Shown here in pieces: positions 1 through 13,500 of a DNA stretch of 64,000 bases. The first letter of the stretch is position 1. The number at the start of each line of letters is the position of its first letter. The notes beneath the pieces are model-generated. The model did not search any database and was not told where the DNA came from. It was given only the letters and a program-made list of their open reading frames with translations. Source of the DNA: Trichoplax sp. H2 (taxonomy: Eukaryota > Placozoa > Uniplacotomia > Trichoplacea); the NCBI GenBank assembly GCA_003344405.1, contig NOWV01000108.1, forward strand, positions 124,001 to 188,000, given 5' to 3'. Position numbers and translations under genes: made by a program.

Positions 1-1815
1 CCAGAAGCTATGGAAACCGATGCCCCTATGCCTGAAATTTCTGACAAAGATCGGTTGGTGATTTACGCTAAAACAGTTAAAATAATAATTTATACAATAA
101 AACATCCTCTTTGCTTACATTATAATGATATTTTTGTACCTTGTAACGGCAGTCAAGAAGCCTTGGATAAAATGGAACAACGATTACCAAAACAAAAATT
201 GGTTATATTGTGTAGCATTGAAAATGTAACATTTTATATGAAAAAATGCGACTACTGCCTATACCAAGCTTTAGTTGACGTTTTAGTTCCCGATGTTTTA
301 CGGCCAATACCTCGTTAGTTCATATCTGTAAAAATATATTTTTATGTATTAACGCCGAAATATGTTAAGGTGATATATGATTTCTTATGAATGTTGTTCG
401 ATGCTTACCTATACTAGCTGCTCTTACCCAAGCTATTCGTAACTTTGCGAAGAATCTTGAAAGTCAGTTGATAGCTAGCATGGTTGGAATTCCTCAAGCT
501 ATCCAATCTGCAAAGGTAAATTAAAATATGATCCTACAATTTAGAAGTTTAATTGCTATAATGCGCCTAAGATTCATTGTAGGGTATAAAGCTAACTTAA
601 TCATGCTACATGTTCACGTTTAGATGATAGCCGTAAATGCTTTTTCGCAAACATTACGAAGATATACATCATTGAATCATTTGGCTCAAGCAACACGAGC
701 AGTCCTCCAGAATTCAAATCAAATTAGCCAGATGTTGAGCGATCTCAACCGAGTTGACTTCTCAAATGTCCATGTGAGTACTAAATACGCCGTATATATT
801 CATATTTATATATCTAATTAAACGCAAATGGTAGCAATCAATCAATCTCAACATTACTTTAGGAGCAAGCATCGTGGGTTTGCCAATGCGATGAAAATAT
901 AGTTCATCGTTTAGAGTCAGACTTTAAGACTACGTTGCAACAACAGGTAAAAATTAGTATACAATCTTGCTATAAATTTGCAGCTGGTATACAATATAAC
1001 ATAGCAAATCGACTATTAAATGGATAGAAATCCTTAGAGCAATGGTCAGAATGGTTAAAGAATGTTGTAGATTCATGCCTGGAATCTTTTAAAGAAGGCC
1101 ATAATTTTGCTAAAGCAGCCCGTGAATTTTTATTAAAGTGGTCATTTTACAGGTACGAATATACTTCTACAGTTAAATGGTTACTTCATTTGCAATAACA
1201 ATGAATCAGTTAAATTTGCCACTAAGTTTTCCACTAGCGTTAAATTCAATAACTGTAGCCATAATAATATGAAATTCTTTAAATGGCCCTTTCAGCTCCA
1301 TGGTTATCCGCGATCTTACTCTGCGTAGTGCAGCAAGTTTTGGCTCCTTTCATTTAATAAGGCTCTTATATGACGAATATATGTTTTATATCATCGAGCA
1401 TAAAGTTGCTGCAGCTGTTGGTCAGACACCGATTAAAGTTATGGCAGAGGTACTTTCACAGATATAACAGATCTAATCGTAAAACAACTATAATATTGAA
1501 ATATTCTCACAATAACAAATAATAATATCTTTTTTCTGGTAAAGCAATTGGCCTCCTTAGCACGTTCAAGCTCTGTTATCGAAGATTCTAGCATACTCGC
1601 GATGCAAACTTGTACGAATAATGTTATATAGTAATATTATACTCTTTGGCTACACTTGTCAGACATTTGATAACTTTGATTCCTTACTCATCATAGCTAA
1701 TTTAGAAAGTGGTGAAGATAATATATCTATTGCAAAATGTGATGAAGCGAACGTTGCTGGAGCTCCATTGGATGATATTGATGATAGCGCTAATGCAGAA
1801 GCTAAGATGGAATAG
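1..1815 (+). CDS. RFX: RFX-family transcription factor (RFX1/2/3 type), C-terminal part, 5' end outside window
   Basis: Regulatory factor X proteins bind X-box DNA as dimers and drive ciliary and other genes. Nine exons can be spliced in frame: 1-53, 153-313, 418-515, 624-773, 863-946, 1028-1152, 1296-1449, 1545-1611 and 1697-1815 (337 codons including the stop TAG). They encode the conserved B, C and dimerisation regions: [95 protein letters not shown] and RLLYDEYMF. The protein ends in a short acidic tail ([14 protein letters not shown]), as vertebrate RFX1-3 do. The winged-helix DNA-binding domain must lie upstream, to the left of the window. The first intron (54-152) is 99 nt with no in-frame stop, so its removal rests on base composition and splice signals. 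The last intron (1612-1696) is the least certain junction. Family call is very secure; the paralogue within RFX1/2/3 is not resolved. Confidence 0.95.
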
Positions 1816-4518
1816 TTAAAACTGTATTTGCTAGAGTTACCTGTAATAATAACGATATGGCTTGAACTTTCAGTCTCATCGATGTAAAAGTGGCTAGCTG
1901 TAAATTAATGATATGAACCATTATCTTTAGACAAGTGTAAATGTGGTCATCTAGTTCAACTTATTACTCTTTGTACGTTTAAATATTTTAAAAATTGGAT
2001 CATATTTACAGTCAGGGAGTGCACATAGAGCTATTGAATTAAAAACTGTCTTGATAGTAGTCGAATACAAATTATTTTGCAGTTGCTATAATTACGGTAG
2101 TTTATGATTAAGAAATTTATGTGACTCAGCGATAAGCTTTAGTTGTCTTGCAATATCGCGCTACAATAACAGTCATAAGTTATCGCCTTGTTCTGGCAGA
2201 TGTATCGGAAGAATGTAATAATAATAGTTTTAAGACTACACGATCCTAATAGTCGATCGTTCCATAATTTATGTAATCACTGATGTCTTGTATCATCAGA
2301 ATATAGCTGTTGATATGAAGATAAAAATCATTAATAAGCTACCAATAGTTTTAAACTACATTTTAATGCAATTTTTCGGAAATATTGTTAACCAAGTGAA
2401 AATTATATACATATGCTAAACTTGGTACAGTATTAGACTCTCTACTGTAACATTTATTTGTTACGTAACCCCTCCATATTCAATTTTGGTTGCACAAAAG
2501 TATCGAAGATAGATTGCTAACATATTTCGGAACATCCTGTCAGGATATCTAAACAAATTGAGTATACTTACATATGTTTAGCTCTCTTATTAATAGGGAT
2601 TGAATTACGGCATTTTCCAATAATTGAAGGTTTATTTGTAAGATATCGATATCAAGTATTGCCTGATGTACTTAACGGCTTAGATCGAATTTACGTTCAA
2701 AATACGTAGATCACTATTACATTGCCGATATGGCTAATTTTAAACATTGTCATTTACTTCTTTCTAACGCTTTTAAAAGATTTCCTCGTTTGTAGACGCT
2801 TAATTTCTCATTTAACTCACGATATGTACAATGTTATCAATTGAAACTATGTAGATCTGTAGAAATGAACTATTGTCAATAAATTAATGCCATTAGCGAA
2901 ATTATCGGCTGAAATATCATTTTTCGTACCTTCAACTATATTAAATTTTTGTAATTTGTACTATTTTGTGACTTCCTTTAAAGCGATCGTAATTATAGTA
3001 TTATACTACACTGAGAAACTATCACGCTATCATTTTACCTATAGGTCCTATACCGTAGAAATATTATCATACTTGACTAAGTTTCATTTTTTATATATAA
3101 TAGTTGTTAAAAAAGTGTAGTGTAGCTTTAGCAATGTACCCATGTATCTATTCGCGTACTGAATTACAGACCGTAGAAAAGTATATTTATTTTCTGCAGG
3201 TCTGTAATAGCATGTAGTAAACGATCAACTAATAAAACTTACCATGCTAAATTACTGGACTGTACCGTATAATTAATTGGTGGAGAAACAAGTAAAGATA
3301 ATAACGAGATATAATACAATTAATTGTCTTCAATCTCAGTAGCAAATTTAGTACACACCAATATCAGTTTTAGGTTTATAACCGTAGTTATATAATAAAG
3401 ATCAGCACATACTTAGTTTAGTAGAAAGTTGTTTATTTGCAACTTTTGCAGTTACTATTAAATGATAAGTCATTTAAGAAAAGGCTATACAAATAACCAT
3501 AAAGTTTGATTAGTATACCCAGTTCAGGGCATGCGAATGTACTTGTACGAATTCACCATTGATATATATATATATATATATATATTTAATTAATGAGTCA
3601 TCATTATCGTAAACGTTACTACTGCATGTATTATACAGGCATCATAAGAAATTGATTTAAAAAACAAGTTTTTATATTCTATCGTACCGAAACGGAATTG
3701 ATGTATCCACTTATTACGTCAACAATCGATGATTTTAGATTTCATCGCTATCACGTATAACTGAATACAAGTATACAATAATGATGATGACCAAGCATAA
3801 AAAATTTTTTAATACATAAAATTACTATAGTACATTGATTCTTTTAACAAAATTCAATAAAATTGTTACAAAAAATTCGCCTTGAGTTAATTATACAACA
3901 TTTCAATTGAGGATATTTACTTTGCTCCACGATTCGAAATTGGAAGAATCAAATAATCATAAAAATTATGCAATATCGTGAGCAAATTAAAATATATAAT
4001 GATATTACAAGAAACTTTGCATCTACATTAACTTCTTACAAAATAAAAGATATTCATACTTACAAATGAGGATAAGATGGTTATATAGAAAATCCAAAAA
4101 CATCCATTAGCAAAAAAAATATGTTACTGTATCATATATTTAACCTCGACTAGATCCCTTACATTTAACAGTGTTATTGATTCTCGATAACCGATACACC
4201 ATATCGATACAAACAACGATTATAAATCAGTATCTCTAAACTTGTAATTAAAAATTTTACAAAACAGAGGTATCGTTTGCTCATAAAAGAACATTAAATT
4301 CAATAAATATGGTTCAGTACTAATACAAGTTAGAAAATTGTTTATCTTAAATACGATATTGGAGTAAAATGACATTATTCGTACAGAAGATTTAACGTAT
4401 CTATACTACGATCAAATACAGATAGCTGTAAAGGGACTGTGAAGCGGACGAGAAAGTAATCTCCCTTCTCCACTCAATCATTAAATTTTCAAGTAGAAAT
4501 TTTAGCTTTTAATTCTAT
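1816..4518. other. Intergenic region between convergent RFX and LAP genes
   Basis: No exon-like reading frame with recognisable protein was seen in these 2.7 kb. The stretch holds the 3' ends of two genes that converge on it, so both 3' untranslated regions and polyadenylation sites should lie here. A 77-codon open frame at 2887-3120 is AT-rich and has no coding character. Confidence 0.6.
3561..3585. repeat. (TA)n microsatellite
   Basis: About 12 uninterrupted TA units in the RFX-LAP intergenic region. Confidence 0.9.
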
Positions 4519-7500
4519 TTACAAGGACTGACCATAATCTCGAACTATAATTAAATCGACTGGGCTAGTAGAGCACTTTAAAATAGCTACAGCTTCCGGA
4601 TGTGTAACGTCAACCAAATCGTGACCGTTTACCTATGACATCAAATCGCAGTGAAATGAAAGTTAAGAGCAGATTAAGTATTACGTGGTAGATTCTTTGC
4701 AATAATTAATAATATAGTTATGATGAGATAAAGTGAAGTTATACATTATAAGAGAAAATAAACACTTAACTAAGGGCGACTGTAGAATGGATTGTGATAC
4801 ACTTTTTATTTTAAGTTACCTGTAATAACTTATCCCCTGGTATAACGCCCGTCGCTGCTGAACCATTCGGTAATACTCGCGTAACATAAATACCTCCCTA
4901 TAACAAAGTAATTTAAGCATTTAACTATTTGAAAGAGTCACATTTTAGTATTACTCTAGCAACATTCTCGGCTCTGAGTTAAGATCTGTTGTACCCTATC
5001 ATTCGGCTTGTAAGGATTTCCAGGAGATCCGATTCCGCCAGAAATGCTAAAGCCAAGACCGGGATTCTTTTCTATTTGTACTCGGAACTAAGCATTTTAT
5101 AATACACAATAAATATCAGCTTCATCAACCTACATCTTCAAAAATAGGTTTAATCTATTTTACCGTTTGTTGAAGTGTAGAATTTAATACGGATTCTATT
5201 GGCCTGACAACCGGCTTACGAGGTGGGCCAGATGCCTGTGAACGACCTTCAGAACTTGGTGCTCTCTTAGCAGCCAATCGCTGTTCTCTATAAAACTGCT
5301 CTTCAACATCTGAACTATCCTAAAATAAGAATGATATAAATCTATGTGAATTTTTCTGCTAAATATATCTAAGAAATTAGTCATGCTGTTAATAAAATAC
5401 CGCGTTCATAAAATTTTTGAAAATCTCATCACTTACAGGAAAGTACATATAATTACGTGGATCGTCTAACTTATTCTCTTTTGCATAATCTCTTTCAACT
5501 TGCATTTTTTGACGGACCCATGATTTTAGACTCCTAGAACTTTCAGAATCATCTAAATTCTCCACATTGAATTTAAAACCACTATCTTCGGTGTCTACGG
5601 GATCGGCTTTATTTTCAGCATTGGGAGTTTTCCTTTGAACTTCTTCATGCTGTTGGGGTCTTTCTCTATGTTTACGGTGACTAACCTTTTGTACTTGTTT
5701 TTCTTCACCAGACCTGGGTGTATTTTCATTTTTACGAGGTGAAACACGAGCAACTTTCACTTGATTCGATGCTATCTGATCCGTTTCATTTTGACCTTCA
5801 TGAGCTTTATTTTGTGCAACGCCATGTTGAACTAGTGTTGAATAAGATCTCGGCTGAGCATCATTAGTGTTCAGTGCATTGCCATTTAATTTCTTATTTC
5901 TTTTTGATTGCTTTGTGGCACCAGCATCTGCTGACATACCATTATTTGGTATTCCCCCTATCATTTCGTTATTCATTTCATTATCACGCTGGTCACGTAC
6001 AACCATGATACTTGAGGAGTGATTCATCTTCCTGTTGCTTTCACCGTCTTTAATCTCACCCTTATTACGTCTAGTGCGGTGAGATTGCACTCGGTCGTGA
6101 TTATGATAATTTGAGTTCGATTCCATTGGCGAAGATTTCTCATCATCGCGATAACTATCTGCATCATTCATTGGAACAGGGTAAGGCTCAACAGTGGCAC
6201 ACCAAGCAAGAATACGAGCTTCCTTTTCAGCATCGTAATCTTCGTGAAAATATCCTACCATTCGACGGTTACCATTAGGACCATTTCGTGCTGGTTTAGG
6301 TTTATCGCGTTCCTTCGTTACTTTCGTATGCTTCTTCACAACCTCTTGTGATCTATCTTCGTTATTCACTTCTTCGTGTAACCGATTAGGCTGCTCATGC
6401 TTACTAGTGTGCTGCTTAATTGGCGCTATAACTTGCTGCTTATTCTGTAGTACATGCCTGTCTTGATTTGCATGCTCTCTTTTCTTTTGATTACTATCGA
6501 AATTATTAACATGTATGTGTTCTCGAGATGTACTCTTGGTAATTTTAACACCTTTAGGTTTAGAGTCGGGGACAGAGTCAACTCGCTTTGAGTCTTCCTT
6601 TACTAGAGATTTTTGAGGTTCTTTATTATGCGAAGCATTGATAATGTGGCTCGATCTTGCAACTTTGTCTTGCGATGGTTGTCCAATATCGCGATTAATA
6701 TCTTGATGTTGATCAGCATTAAAAGTCGAAGTAGGCATATTACTAATATTCTTCATACTTCCACGCTGATAGTTGAGGTTATCTTGTGATGCACGAGGTG
6801 CTATAGCTTTTTCATGGTCGGTGATCTGACTCGCAGAAATACTATCAGCAACATCCCCATTTCTCTTGGCCCACCAATAGTTGCTACCTTTGCCGCTAGC
6901 GGTATCAGGAGAAGCAAAGGAAGCTATACCTTCATATAAATTGGAAGTGCTATATCGAACATCAGAAGCTGTTAAACTACGTCGTATATCAGTGACATCA
7001 GTTAAAGCACGTCGCCGTTTATCGTTACTTGGTGAAGTATATCCACTATGATCTGTAATATCAGTCATGCTTCGATGAAGAGCACCAGGCTGGGTAGATC
7101 GCGTTCGTATTCTGTCTATATCATCAATGAGCACCCTAAAACGATTATCTGGAGAACGAACCAGATCTGCCGTAGTATTATTAACAACATTGTTGTTAAT
7201 AGCACTCATTGATCCATGTAAACGATTTACATTTAGATTGCTTTTAAGCTGATGACGATCCGGTGATGTTATGGCAACATTATTGTTACCAACTTGTCTA
7301 CTAACATTGTAGCCATCAGTAAAATCAGAAAATCTTTCCTGATCGCTAGGAGAGGTCACTTCCGCTTCGTACCTATTTTGATGATTCTTATCCGCAGATT
7401 GTACATAGCTTCTCTCATTAATATCTAAGTTACGGTTACTATGTTTAGTTGGGGACGGATATCGAGCTCGATCCCGTTCCCTGTGGACTACATTAACATT

Positions 7501-10500
7501 TTGATGATCATAATTATCGTGAGAATTCGTAGCAAGAACTCTGTCTACATGATCGTTCGATCGTCTGTGATAACGATCTTGAAAGCTGGCCTGTTTACGT
7601 CCATCCTGCATGTCAGGAGTACTTCTGTTGCGCCTAGTTGGTGAATTGGGATAATTATCTCTGAAATCATTATCTGGAACTCCTCTACGCACTTTCGGTG
7701 ATGTCATAGATTGTATCCTTGACGAGGCTTCGCCACTTCGCTCATCCTGTGGACGTCGATATCTCTGAACTGGCATTCCATTCTCGATAGGTCTCGTACG
7801 ATCTTCATTAGCATTGTACTTTCCTTTCGAAACGTGATGATTACGGGAATCGTACCTGGCAGACATTGCAGTTACTTTTTGTTGATGATAGACTTCGGCA
7901 TTGTAACTACCATTAGAGTAGGTATCATATTCGCCTGTCTGCTAAGTTTACAGATTAATATAATTAGTAAGTAATTATAATTACTATAATGTCCACAAAA
8001 ATTGCAATATTTATCAATCATTTTCATATATTTTTGTTACTTTATTATAGTTTCTATGATTTTCGTCCCGATGATGAGGTCTCCTGCTATCGGTTGAACG
8101 TGGCTGATGTCGACCGTAGTGTCTTGGTGAAGAAGTACTACCATCGCTATGCGACAAGTAATCATGCTGACGTTGTTCAAGTCTCTTTCGATGCTGGTCC
8201 TTATCAAGAACTTGTCTACTCATCAGATAACGTTCTTGCATAGGATTAATTTTAGCATCCTTTGGGTATGGTGTGCGCCGTCGACTAGTTTGTTCGTCCT
8301 TTTTAAAACACTACAATTAGTATCGAAGGCTTTGATTTACTACCCAATAATAAAGTATTCTAAGACAAAATTACCGCTTCAATGTTATCAGATATATCAA
8401 ACGCAATACGATTAGGTCTGTTATATTCAATAGGTTGTTCTCTCCAAGTTCTGTTGTAAGAATGCAAACTACCTTCATCACTGTAAGATAACTGAGAGGA
8501 TCCTATCATGAACAAAGTAAGAACGTCTTAATCAACTTTACAGGATCAAAATCAAAAAAGGAACAATCAGCAGCAAAAAGTTTTACCCTCTTCACTAGAA
8601 TAAGTTGGCTGAGGCATTAAAAAGCACGTTAATACTCGCATTTTCGTACTCGGATCGAAGTCGGTTTGCAGTGGGTACAGCGGCTTTGACTGGATTTTGA
8701 ATTTTATTATAGTATATCATGTTAGTTTACTATATCGCATCTTCTATGGTATCAATATCAACGCAATAAGATACTGCTTATTACGGCTTTATCCCTTATT
8801 TAATTTCGTTAAAACTTAAAATCATATTCCACATCAATACCAATGCATATCATAGACTAATTTTACGGCAAATACAATTACTTGGTTTTCTGATAGCCAT
8901 AACGCTGAAAGTTGGGTAAGATTTGCAACAGTATGCGGTAAATTTTGTAGCCTTGACGAAAATTTGATGAAATTATATTAACTTCTTTAAGTAAAAATGA
9001 TAATAGCTAGATTGGTAAAAGTTACCTATTCTCGCTAAGAGTTAAGACTTTAAGTCTAATTAAACGACCAATTTCATCCGGTACTTTTTCTAGATGGTTA
9101 CATCTCAAAGATAATATAGTCAATGCTGAGCAATTTCCGAGCTACGATAGAAAAAAATTCACGCAGAATTGGATTTAATAACAATAACTTACTAAATTAC
9201 ACAATTATAAAATATTACATAAAAAACTGAATCCTATAAAGTACCTCAGATGGTAAATAAAATAAGTAATTTTCGTCTGCGTTAAATATTCTAAGTTTCT
9301 TTAAATAACCAATTGTAGAAGGCAGTTCCTGTAGATAGGTTAGCTTTATTAGTCTTATTAGTAGATTTAACAGTGTAAATACGTGTATGCTGATTCCAAA
9401 GTCAAATAACTATAGCAGACGTGATATTAATATTACTTTCAAACATTACAAGGTTGCATTCTTCATAAAGAGCTGATGTACACGAAAAGTATACGTATAC
9501 ATGTACATATATATATATATACTTTAATTTTATCTATTAGTCCAAATATTCATATATATATTTACGTACCTCCAAATCGTTACCGCTAATACTGAACTCA
9601 GTTAATGACTCCAGGCTGATGGTTTTAATTCAAAAATTATTGATGTTCATTACTTGTGAATAAGTACTATAAAATAGTTTAATACAGCAAGGCTTAATGA
9701 AAATGTTCTATACTTACCCTCCTAATGATAAGGGTAAATATTCAATTTCGTTTTCATCTAATTTTAAAGTTTCTAATCGACGAAGATTTCCAACTTTTTC
9801 TATTAATTCCATTAGGAAATTACAAGATAAGTCCAAATACGTAATATTTTCCAATTCAGCTAGTTCTTCCGGCAGCCACTCTATAGCATTGTAATGCGCA
9901 TCTAGGTACTCAAGCTTTCTTAAACGTCTAATACTCTAATAAATTCGAATATTAATTGCAGATTAGCTCATTAATGTAATCATAAGCACTAAAAAGCAGA
10001 CTCAATGATTCCTCCAGATAGAGTCAGGTTATTTCGGTACTATCATTTATTAATATTATGATGCAATAGCAAGTGATTTATGTATCTTGTTCTATTGTCC
10101 ATATACTTACCACTGGTAAAGTTCTTAAGTTATTATAGTCTACCCATAGTTCCATTAAATTTACAAATAAGCCTATTTCTTCCGGCTGTAATCACAAAAG
10201 AAATGCCAATTATAACCTTTAGATCAGTTTCTACGCATATCACACACACTTAATCATCGCAACTTGAAACTATATCACAAGTAACATCTTATCCCTTTCA
10301 TAGTTAGGCTTATAACATATTTTATCCGCTAATTATATAAATAAATTCTTTCGCAATAAAATAATAGTGTAATTTTGATATATAAATGGCAATTGCAATA
10401 CATCTATGGCGACGACACGTACAGTAGCATACGAATTACGGTATATGTTATACAGTAGTTATGGCATGAAGTAATTGTGAGCATTATAATCTATTCTATA

Positions 10501-13500
10501 TTGACTAATAAAGGCAAAAATTTACTACTTTCTTCCTTATTTTTGAATGATAGCATGTTGTAATAAAACGTTAAAATTTAATGTAGCTGAGTAAAAAGAT
10601 AACATTAGAAATGAGAAATAATTAAGTGCTTAACACTATTCGAAATATTTCTCAACCTGTATTAGGAGTGTAACATGACTTACCAAATCATCAAATTCGT
10701 TATTACCAATATCTAAGTGTTGCAATTCTACCAAACGGCCTATTGATCTACATACAATATTGTAACAACATCTTTAATATTTAATTACAGTTAAATACTA
10801 GTAAGGTTGATAATCTACGCAAGCTTTCTGTAGGAGATACATTCATAGTCAGACACTTTTACTTACTTAGGTAGTGTTTTCAAGTTGTTTTGTCGCAGCT
10901 CCAATACTTTTAGATTACTTAGCCTGATGGTCGAAAAAAACAGAGTACATACGTATTAAGATATGGTAATGCAGTGGGCCATTCTTTAGTAGAACATATC
11001 AACGTTGTCCAAGTATAACATTTTAAATATTTTAAAAAGTTAACGAAAGTATTATTCTAGCTAAGTGTTAAAAAGAGCAATACATAAATTATCTATAGTT
11101 AAATATCGAACAATAATTTCATCTAGATCAAATCTACAGGATAATAGATTGCAGAATCGGTGAATTAGAATATACAGTATCAGTAGAAAATTCTGAATGA
11201 TAAGTTGTTGCATTTGAATAGAACTAGCTAAAAAGTTTACTGTGGTACTTACCGCCCAAAGTTTGCCGGTAGATAATCCAAATATGAATCGTTTAAATAC
11301 AACTCAGTTAAATTCAATAACTGTGTAAATCCATCACCGAGTCTACTCGTAAATCGAAATGAAAGGCAACAATCACATTATATTAGACCAGCTGCAGAGA
11401 TAAGTACATGTAAAGTTATATCTAGTACGATCTCGAGGGCTTATTACCGCAATGACGTGTATAACTGACATACGTCTCAATATTATCCTTTTTGAGGCCG
11501 AGTAAAATATAATGCAAATTACAAATCATTTAACACCAATAGATTAACTGCATATAATTTTATATCGCTATTATTCTACTGAGCATCTCTGTATGTGTAT
11601 AACCGTGAATATAGGACGCAACCAGATAATATGTAATATGACCGTAAAGCTGCAGGATACTGTTTTTGCATTCAATTACGTTGTTATCCTTACTAAAAAC
11701 GGAATGCATGCCGATGCACACTTTTGTATAACCGCTATTAGCGTTATTAGCAATAAATCTACATTATGTTATGTTTCAGCATTTCATATTTGGATTCTTT
11801 AGTTAAGCACAAGTTTGTCTGATTTTTGAGTATGGTTCGATTATATCATGTATTGAATCATCCATAATTAAATTTAGCACTCTGTTATTTTAGTATCTAT
11901 GTAGTTCAAATACTAAAGAAGATAGCCAAAATATGCTACAGTTTCTTTTAAAACAGTAGCATCATACATAATTTATAAATCCTACGCATAGTGTAATACA
12001 GTAAGAAAAAAGTTAAAGCGTATATTGATGCAAACTACAGTACAGTTCAACTTTTGTATAATTAATGAGATAGTAGTAAACCACGATACTATGGTTCCTC
12101 ATTAGAAATAAATTTATACATTTTAACAGAAACTTAGGGAAAAAGGGTAAATACGAGATACTGCAGATGTAACAAAACAACTTGGGCTTCAATATAAATT
12201 ATCGTTTACTTAATAACTTACCTTTTAAGTGGGTTAACGCTTGCATCAAGTATAGCCAAAGCTTTACAGCATTTGATACTGTCCGGTATTTCTGCAATAC
12301 CTGTAATTAAAGAATAAATATTGAAAAACAGGACATAACGTAAATAATTATAATAAAAGATAGAAAGAAAAACAAACCAGATCACGCATAAATTGATTAG
12401 CGATTTGAGAAGAGAAGTATTTATGACAATTGGTCAAGCCCACAAATTTAATCGGACAGTAAGTCAAACTAGTTGATCAACATATACATGATTATTCTAT
12501 TATGGAATAAAATACTAAACATAGTTGAATGCTAGTCATTGATAAAATACGCGTACACTAGCATAAATTATGATTCATACTAGTATAATACAATTGTAGT
12601 GTCAGAGGATTGTCAATTTATTTGAATAATTAGATAAAATCCGGTAGTTAAAGATAATGCAGTTTAAATATTGCAGCATAGACTTTGTCAACGTTGATAA
12701 CAAAGACTGGACAATAACATCCTACAAAATCTCCAAAATTAACTTTCTACGCTATACAGTGCATATATGTAGACTATTAGTAGCACTGTATCGTAAATAG
12801 GCGTTGGCGATAATTTTGTGATTCGACCGTTTTGTATTGTTGTCAGATAATATATAATCAGACATTTTATTTACATATCGATTTTACTGCATAACAGCAC
12901 AGTAAACGTTGTATACTGGCGTGTAATAATTAAGGTATCCTTCTTTGATCTATTGATTTTAAGTTTCATTTTAGTATTGTAATGGTTTCTAATGGTGGCC
13001 TTACAAACATTAATTTCTAGCGATCATATTCATAATACCCTGGCTATAAAATAATCTCAAAAATCATTTCATGATGACTACTAGCCTGCGTCAATTGCGT
13101 GTTGATGTGTCAAGGAAAGACATTCGAATGGTCGACGTGAAAGAAGAATTTAAGGGAAACCATAAGTTGGACTTCGTAGTTGAAGTTGACTCGATTGGTG
13201 TAGTTGTATGAATGTCGTCCCGAATTTACTAATGGGCTATTCAATCATATGGGCAATGTTGCATTTTACTTACGTTTAAAATGCGATTGCAGTAAAATCC
13301 CTTACAGTTACAATTCAAGACACTTATTATGCACCTCGATGACTATTTACGAATGTAAATATGTCGAGATTTTTGATGACTATAAGGGTCAATACATTGT
13401 GTAAAGTAATCGGTAGTATTGATCGCATCGTATTAGTAGGATCGCTCAATTAGGAATGTTGGTTGCATTGGTTGTTCCACAGACCGACGTAATTATAAAC

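Noticed and set aside
2887-3120. A hydrophobic 77-codon frame downstream of RFX
   Set aside because: AT-rich, Phe/Tyr/Ile-dominated translation typical of non-coding AT-rich DNA.
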